A stretch of DNA of 64,000 nucleotides, taken from the NCBI GenBank assembly GCA_943912335.1, contig CALTUD010000020.1:10929-74928 (forward strand). The letters run 5' to 3'. Under the pieces are notes generated by a model, which did no database searches, was not told where the DNA came from, and saw only the letters and a program-made list of their open reading frames with translations. Position 1 is the first letter of the stretch; the number at the start of each line of letters is the position of its first letter. Source of the stretch: an uncultured Acetobacteraceae bacterium (lineage in GTDB: Bacteria > Pseudomonadota > Alphaproteobacteria > Acetobacterales > Acetobacteraceae). Both the position numbers and the translations under genes were made by a program. Positions 58,324-64,000 of the stretch are shown here, in pieces.

Positions 58324-59169
58324 CGAACGAACCAGTTGCAAATCAGTGTTAGCTCTCGCCGTTCTTAGCCGTAAAGCAGACTGGCAGCTACTGACCATAT
58401 CCGGCTATAGGAGCACTTCTCGGGGATAGCGGCTTCAGCCTCTGCAAGACGCCGACACCGGATGCGCGATAGGAAACAGCCGTTCGAGCGTGAGCTTGTT
58501 CCATGTCTGGCGGTAGACATTGACCATGGAGCCGTATAACTCCGGCCATCCTGTCAGCGTGCCACGGCCCGACGCTTACGGCAGGAGAGCGACTGGTCCC
58601 GTCTCGCGGAGATCGCGCCCGCCATCGATGTGATGGTCAACAATGCCGGCATCACCGGCTTCGAGAACGGCCCGGTGCCGCACGATCCAGAACACGCCAG
58701 CCTCGCCGACTGGCGCGCCGTGCACGCGGTCAATCTGGACGGCATGTTCCTCGGCTGCCGCTACGCCATCGGCGCGATGAAACAAAAAAGACAAGGTTCC
58801 ATCATCAACATCTCGTCGCGTTCCGGCATGGTCGGCATTCCTGCCGCCGCGGCCTACGCCTCCTTCAAGGCCGCGATCCGAAACCACAGCAAGAGCGTCG
58901 CCCTCTACTGCGCGCAGAACGGATGGAGCATCCGCAGCAATTCGATCCATCCCGGCGCCATCCTGACACCGATCTGGGAGCCAATGCTGGGGGAGGGGCC
59001 CGATCGCGACGAACGGATGCGGGCGCTGGTCGCCGACACCCCGCTGCGACGCTTCGGCCTGCCCGAAGAGGTCGCCGCCGTCGCGGCGATGCTCGCCTCC
59101 GACGAGGCGGCCTATATCACCGGCACCGAGATCACCATCGACGGCGGCCTCCTGGCCGGCTCCGCCGCC

Positions 59170-60234
59170 TCACCCGGACGCTGACCGGACCACTTCGCTT
59201 GCGCGCGTTTCCTCCCTCTCGCGCGATCCGACGGCCCGATCCCGCCCCGCCGGCGCGGCGGAAGCCGGGCGCGCATCCTTCGCCTGCACCCGCACCAGAC
59301 CCGGCGCCAGCGCCCAATCGTTCTTGCCGCGCGACTTCACGGCATAGAGCGCCAGATCCGCCTGCTTCATCAGGCTGGCCAGATCGCCGCAGCCCGGCAC
59401 GGCCGAGGCTGCGCCGATGCTGACACGGATGCGGTGCTCCCGCCCCCGGTAGGTGATCGGCCGCGACAACGCCTTGAGCACCCGACGCGCCGCCTCCTCG
59501 GGCCCCTTCATGCCGCGCCCGTCGATCAGAACCGCGAACTCGTCGCCGCCGATCCGCGCCGGCAGCTCATGCGCCCGGCAGCAGCGACGCAGCCGCCGAC
59601 CCAGCGTATGGAGAACGTGGTCGCCCGCATCGTGGCCGCTTCCGTCGTTGATCGCCTTGAAATCGTCCACGTCGATCGCGAGCAGCGCGCAGGCCGCCCG
59701 CCCGGACGCGGTGCGCAACAGGCTGGCGGATTGCCGCCGCAACAGGCGCAGATTGGCAAGCCCGGTCAACGGATCGCAATCCGACGCCAGGCGCAGCTTC
59801 CGCTCGGCCTCCATCTGCCGCGTGATGTCGCGCGACACGCACAGAACCGCCAGAACCGTCCCGCCCGCATCGCGGATCGGCGTCAGCAGATTGTCCCAGT
59901 GCACCACCTTCTGCCCGGGAAGCTTGCTGCGGCCCGGAAACTTTGCCGGCTTTCCGCCAGCCGCCACGCGCAGGGCCCGCTCGGCCGTGGCCAACAACTC
60001 GGGCGGCAACAGCCCCGGCCAGAACATGCCGAGCGGCCCCCGGTCGAGCGGCAACCCGAAGGCCAGCCGGCCGGACCGGTTCAGCCGCAGCAACCGCCCG
60101 TCCAGCCCGATGATCGTGATGCAGTCGATGCTCGCATCCAGCATCAACTCCAGAAACACACGCTCCGTCTCCGGCGTCGGGTCCGTGTCGTGGAGATCGC
60201 ACCCGTTCGGGCAGGGATGTCGGGGTGGGATCAT
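59170..60234 (-). CDS. PAS-GGDEF diguanylate cyclase
   Basis: A 354-aa soluble protein. A PAS domain (about 30-150, [40 protein letters not shown]) precedes a GGDEF domain with the intact active-site [13 protein letters not shown] and [10 protein letters not shown]. Upstream of the site the inhibitory RxxD motif is RAHE, with Glu replacing Asp, so feedback inhibition may be weakened. No EAL domain. ATG 60234 opens right before the conserved region. It makes cyclic di-GMP; paired functionally with the GGDEF-EAL protein at 14.6 kb only by chemistry. Confidence 0.9.
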   Translation of the reverse strand: MIPPRHPCPNGCDLHDTDPTPETERVFLELMLDASIDCITIIGLDGRLLRLNRSGRLAFGLPLDRGPLGMFWPGLLPPELLATAERALRVAAGGKPAKFPGRSKLPGQKVVHWDNLLTPIRDAGGTVLAVLCVSRDITRQMEAERKLRLASDCDPLTGLANLRLLRRQSASLLRTASGRAACALLAIDVDDFKAINDGSGHDAGDHVLHTLGRRLRRCCRAHELPARIGGDEFAVLIDGRGMKGPEEAARRVLKALSRPITYRGREHRIRVSIGAASAVPGCGDLASLMKQADLALYAVKSRGKNDWALAPGLVRVQAKDARPASAAPAGRDRAVGSREREETRASEVVRSASG

Positions 60235-60394
60235 GACACGCGAAACTCGGGCTAAAAAAACGCTTCCGCGCTCGGGGCGCGTCCCTGGCAGGCGGCCATC
60301 ACCGCCAGAGCCGACGTCGCCCCGTTCGTTCCTGAGCGCAGTGTAGTCCCCGCCACCGCAACGCGAAACGGTTTTCCATCGCCCGCCGCCGCGC

Positions 60395-61549
60395 CTACGC
60401 CTCGCGCCCGATCCCGGCCACCACCCCGGCCAGAAGCGGCACCGAACACAGCAACACCGCCAGCACGGCGAACGCTTCCGGCAGACCGATCGCATGCGCG
60501 ATCCCACCCACCGCGGCCGGACCCACCAGAACCCCCGCATAGCCGACGGAAGTCACCGCACTCACCGCCAACGGCACCGGCATTGCCCGCTGCGCACCCG
60601 CGCGCCGAAACAACACCGGCACCATGTTCGCCGCCCCCAACCCGATCAGAACGAACCCCGACAGCGCCAGCGGCGCCCAGGGCGACAGCAACAGCAAACC
60701 GAACCCGGCCAGGGACACGCAACCGCCCCAGCGCAACAGCACGCGGTCGCCCCAGCGCGCCGCCAGACGATCGCCGGTCAGACGCCCCGCCGTCATCGCC
60801 ACCGCGAACAAACCGTAGCCCACGCCGCCGAACCGCTCGCTCACCAGCCTCGCACCGGTCAGCAGCAGCGCGCCCCAGTCCAGCATCGCCCCTTCCACCA
60901 GAAAGGTTACGGCCGCCAGAAACGCCAGCAGCCACACCACGCCGCGCGGCATCACCAGAAGCGGCCCCGGCTCGGCGTCGGCCTCCCCGCCCGGCCCGCG
61001 CAGAAGCCGCGGCAGCGACAACCCCATCGCGATCAGCATCGGCACCGAACACACCGACGCGCACAGCACCGGCGACAGCTTCAGCGCCAGCAGCGCCGTC
61101 ATCGCCCCGGCGCCCACGAACCCGCCGATGCTGAACAACGCATGGAATCCCGACATCAGCGGACGCGCGCTCAGACGCTCCACCTCCACCGCATGCACGT
61201 TCATCGCGGCGTCCAGCGCCCCCAGAGCCGCCCCGAACAGGAACAACGCCCCCGCCATCGCCAGGGGCGTTCCCGCGAACGACAGAACCGGCAGAACCAG
61301 CGCCATGCCGATCCCGCCCGCCAGGATCGCGGGCCGCGCACCGAACCGCGCGCACACCGCGCCGATCCCCAGCATCGCCACCACCGAGCCAATGCCCAGA
61401 CACAGGAGCAGAAGCCCCAGCGCCCCGTCATCCACCCCCAGACGCTGACGCGCGAACGGCACCAGAGGCGCCCAGCACGCCAGCCCGAACCCCGCCACAA
61501 GGAACACGAGACGCGTGGCCAGCCCGGCCCGCGCCGTCGACGCGTCCAC
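60395..61549 (-). CDS. MFS transporter (YbjJ-like)
   Basis: A 384-aa 12-helix major facilitator of the small YbjJ-type subfamily: LACWAPLVPFARQRLGVDDG at helix 1, GALDAAMNVHAVEVERLSAR, and MSGFHALFSIGGFVGA are family features. Start is a GTG (61549). It is 4 bp after the small lipoprotein gene on the same strand. Substrate unknown. Confidence 0.88.
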   Translation of the reverse strand: MDASTARAGLATRLVFLVAGFGLACWAPLVPFARQRLGVDDGALGLLLLCLGIGSVVAMLGIGAVCARFGARPAILAGGIGMALVLPVLSFAGTPLAMAGALFLFGAALGALDAAMNVHAVEVERLSARPLMSGFHALFSIGGFVGAGAMTALLALKLSPVLCASVCSVPMLIAMGLSLPRLLRGPGGEADAEPGPLLVMPRGVVWLLAFLAAVTFLVEGAMLDWGALLLTGARLVSERFGGVGYGLFAVAMTAGRLTGDRLAARWGDRVLLRWGGCVSLAGFGLLLLSPWAPLALSGFVLIGLGAANMVPVLFRRAGAQRAMPVPLAVSAVTSVGYAGVLVGPAAVGGIAHAIGLPEAFAVLAVLLCSVPLLAGVVAGIGREA

Positions 61550-61553
61550 CCCC

Positions 61554-61724
61554 TCAGCCCGGCGGGCGCGTGGTCGTCTGCACCGGCACGGCCTCGCCGC
61601 TCGGCATCACCACATAGGTCCGCCCCGGCGACGACCCGCCGCCACTCCCGAACGACGAGGAACACCCGCCCAACGACGCCGCTGCGACCAGACCGACAAC
61701 ACAAGCCAAAACACGCGCACGCAT
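61554..61724 (-). CDS. Small lipoprotein
   Basis: A 56-aa protein: leader MRARVLACVVGLVAAASLGG with lipobox LGGC (Cys21), then a Ser/Gly-rich linker (SSSFGSGGG) and RTYVVMPSGEAVPVQTTTRP. The ATG at 61724 has GAGG 8 bases upstream; an ATG two codons earlier overlaps the preceding gene's stop (TGATG). Such tiny lipoproteins tether to the inner or outer membrane; its partner may be the protease gene upstream. Confidence 0.7.
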   Translation of the reverse strand: MRARVLACVVGLVAAASLGGCSSSFGSGGGSSPGRTYVVMPSGEAVPVQTTTRPPG

Positions 61725-61729
61725 CGGCA

Positions 61730-62737
61730 TCACCTCGAACCGTCTCGAACGACCCGCACGTTACCGCCCGCCGTCCCCGCTGGCGAACCCGGCCCCCGCA
61801 CGAACACCTGGCCGCTCGCATACGAGATCCACACATCCCGTCCGCTGAACCAGTCCGACCCCAGCAGAAGATCGAACCGCTCCGCGATCGGCGCCACCGT
61901 CAGAACCGGCCGCACGAACCGCTCCGCCCCCACCGCCAGACTGGCGAAACGATGCCAGTGATACGTGCTCTCATGCCCGTCCACCCCGGCATTGATCCCG
62001 CCCGGATCGCCCGCCAGCACATCGGCACTCACCCCCACACGCTCCGCGGCCCGCACCGACACGATCCGAGACCGCGCCCCGCTATCCAGCAGCGCCACCA
62101 TCTCCCGCCCGTCCAGACGCACGCTCAGCACAGGCCGCCCGCCCTCCAGACGCATCGGCAGCGTGTCGAACGGCGCCGGCCAGTTCGGCGGCGGCGCACA
62201 CACCACCGAGTCCGAACCCCGACGCCAGAACAGCAGCCGCCCACGCGGCAGGTCGAACTCCAGATCGAACCGCGACAGAAGATCCGCCCCGATCAGCCCC
62301 GCCACGGGCGGCGCGATCATGGGCATTGCCGGCAACGCCCCCACGGGCACGCTCCCGCCCGGCAGAACCAGCCCCACCAGCCCGATCGGCGGCAGAAGCG
62401 CGTTCTGCACCACGCGACCGGTGCCGCCGGTGCCCTGCAACTGCGTCCGATGCGCCCGGTCCGGCCTCAGCCCCAGCGCGGACACAGCATGCGGCGTCAG
62501 CAACCCGGTCTCCGACCCCGTATCCACCAGGAAACTGACCGCGCGCCCCGCCACATCCGCGCTCAGCGTGATGAACCCGTCATCCGACCGCAGCTTCGCC
62601 ATCCCCGCCAGCGTCCAGGCGCAAGACACCCCCTCCGCCCGCGCCCCCGGCGATCCCATCAGCCAGACCGCCGCCAGCCCCGCCGCCATCCCCCGCGCCA
62701 ACCGCCCGCGCAGCGCCAACCCGGCGATCCCCCGCAT
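61730..62737 (-). CDS. Two-lobed retropepsin-like aspartic protease, exported
   Basis: A 335-aa protein with a signal peptide (about 1-34) and two aspartic-protease motifs: LVDTGSETGLL with Asp72 and LLDSGARSRIV with Asp218, each followed by a hydrophobic-hydrophobic-Gly segment (LIGADLL; LLLGSDWF). Single-domain bacterial retropepsins dimerise; here both lobes lie in one chain. Start ATG 62737 is preferred because the region beyond 62750 is a tandem repeat; ATG 62761 is possible. Coupled to the lipoprotein gene downstream. Probable role: periplasmic processing. Confidence 0.8.
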   Translation of the reverse strand: MRGIAGLALRGRLARGMAAGLAAVWLMGSPGARAEGVSCAWTLAGMAKLRSDDGFITLSADVAGRAVSFLVDTGSETGLLTPHAVSALGLRPDRAHRTQLQGTGGTGRVVQNALLPPIGLVGLVLPGGSVPVGALPAMPMIAPPVAGLIGADLLSRFDLEFDLPRGRLLFWRRGSDSVVCAPPPNWPAPFDTLPMRLEGGRPVLSVRLDGREMVALLDSGARSRIVSVRAAERVGVSADVLAGDPGGINAGVDGHESTYHWHRFASLAVGAERFVRPVLTVAPIAERFDLLLGSDWFSGRDVWISYASGQVFVRGPGSPAGTAGGNVRVVRDGSR

Positions 62738-62750
62738 CACCGCCCGTCTC

Positions 62751-62934
62751 CACCACGCCATCCGACACCCGACACAAGCCCGCTCCCGCCGCCCGGCCAC
62801 GCCCCGGCAAGCCTACCCATCATCAAACACCAGTTTCCGACCCACCACGCCATCCAGCACCCGACACGACCCCGTGCCCGCCGCCCAGCCACGCCCCGGT
62901 CAGCCCGCCCATCACCGTACACAATGTTCCGAAC
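62751..62934. repeat. Diverged 92-bp tandem direct repeat
   Basis: Unit 1 (62751-62842) and unit 2 (62843-62934) both start CACCACGCCATCC and align without gaps at roughly 80% identity (about 18 mismatches). A third partial start follows. It occupies the gap between the iminopeptidase stop and the protease start and has no evident coding potential. Confidence 0.75.
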
Positions 62935-62976
62935 CACCGCCCCGCCGCCGCGACGCACGCCCCGCGCGCGATCCCC

Positions 62977-64000
<1,024 letters not shown>

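Larger units (their letters stand above)
56548..58579. mobile_element. Degraded IS66-family element with 28-bp terminal inverted repeats
   Basis: Left end 56548-56575 and right end 58552-58579 are inverted repeats that share GTAAGCGT at the tip, a 9-base divergent block, then GCACGCTGACA. GTAAGCG tips are typical of IS66 elements. Inside, a minus-strand segment matches the C-terminus of IS66 TnpC but is cut by a stop. The flanking 8-mers are GACAGCAA and GGCAGGAG, 5 of 8 identical, compatible with a worn 8-bp target duplication. GC is lower than in the flanks. The element carries extra genes and has lost tnpA/tnpB, so it is not autonomous. Confidence 0.8.
56363..59184 (+). pseudogene. Short-chain dehydrogenase/reductase gene split by an insertion
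   Basis: The 5' part (56363-56547) encodes the NAD(P)-binding start LCVVTGAARGIGRAIAARF and IATDLDEPAG. A frameshift near 56505 moves the frame; in the next frame GAG ATC GGC... reads EIGCRFPPLDVRQ. The 3' part (from 58580) continues [20 protein letters not shown] then [11 protein letters not shown], catalytic Ser in IINISSRSG, Tyr/Lys in YASFKAA (Tyr-x-x-x-Lys), and ends [10 protein letters not shown]. Joined, the parts make one SDR of about 255 aa with no residues lost. Both the 2,032-bp insertion and the frameshift inactivate it. The 3' end overlaps the convergent diguanylate cyclase by 15 bp. Confidence 0.88.

Noticed and set aside
56540..58587. A clean 8-bp target duplication flanking the IS66-like element
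   Set aside because: The flanking 8-mers match at only 5 of 8 positions, so I describe it as possible but worn rather than demonstrated.

Overview
The window is GC-rich, densely coding alphaproteobacterial chromosome. Paralogue types and small signatures point to Acetobacteraceae (acetic acid bacteria or relatives): a ChvG/ChvI acid-sensing pair, a LOV-type sensor kinase, Tat-exported enzymes, AT-rich paired-hairpin intergenic repeats of a kind I associate with that family, and a DUF2459 lipoprotein. No rRNA, tRNA, CRISPR array or prophage was seen. The genus cannot be fixed from this window alone.

Layout. 0-5.6 kb: end of a chemotaxis receptor, a dienelactone hydrolase, an unrecognised 624-aa protein, a sugar porter and a TSUP permease. 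5.7-11.5 kb: a TonB-dependent receptor followed by a Tat-signal PLP aminotransferase-like protein, then convergent HtrA protease and TadA. 11.5-14.4 kb: a tightly packed run of glutamine amidotransferase, pseudouridine synthase, RsmD and AAC(3)-like acetyltransferase. 14.6-18.6 kb: a PAS-GGDEF-EAL protein and a decaying stretch with a truncated DUF4396 gene and an alpha/beta hydrolase. 18.7-25.7 kb: an oxidative-stress neighbourhood with katG (and an OxyR-like site), an Old Yellow Enzyme opposite an HxlR regulator, and exported MsrB and MsrA. 25.6-29.4 kb: a complete phage-shock unit, pspF divergent from pspABC plus a beta-solenoid-like protein, with a sigma-54 promoter. 29.5-34.1 kb: small exported proteins, a lysine methyltransferase-like enzyme, a LOV histidine kinase opposite a receiver protein, and an AI-2E-family permease. 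34.2-40.2 kb: a three-gene FkbH/ACP/unknown operon and chvI-chvG. 40.4-50.5 kb: DUF421 pair, grpE-dnaK-dnaJ-dapB, metK-trmB and a LacI regulator. 50.5-56.2 kb: a small acidic-protein pair, a fused AI-2E permease, then an AIM24-GNAT-EamA-DUF2459 run.

56.2-59.2 kb is the clearest accessory segment. A short-chain dehydrogenase gene is split by a 2,032-bp degraded IS66-family element that has 28-bp terminal inverted repeats starting GTAAGCG, a decayed TnpC C-terminus and a few low-GC passenger genes. 59.2-64 kb holds a diguanylate cyclase, an MFS permease, a small lipoprotein coupled to a two-lobed retropepsin-like protease, a diverged 92-bp tandem repeat and a proline iminopeptidase whose 5' end lies in a perfect inverted repeat reaching the window edge.

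The most notable items are three copies of a ~117-bp paired-hairpin element with constant spacing, the split SDR/IS66 remnant, the receptor plus exported PLP-enzyme pair, the stand-alone FkbH-ACP operon, and the LOV two-component pair.
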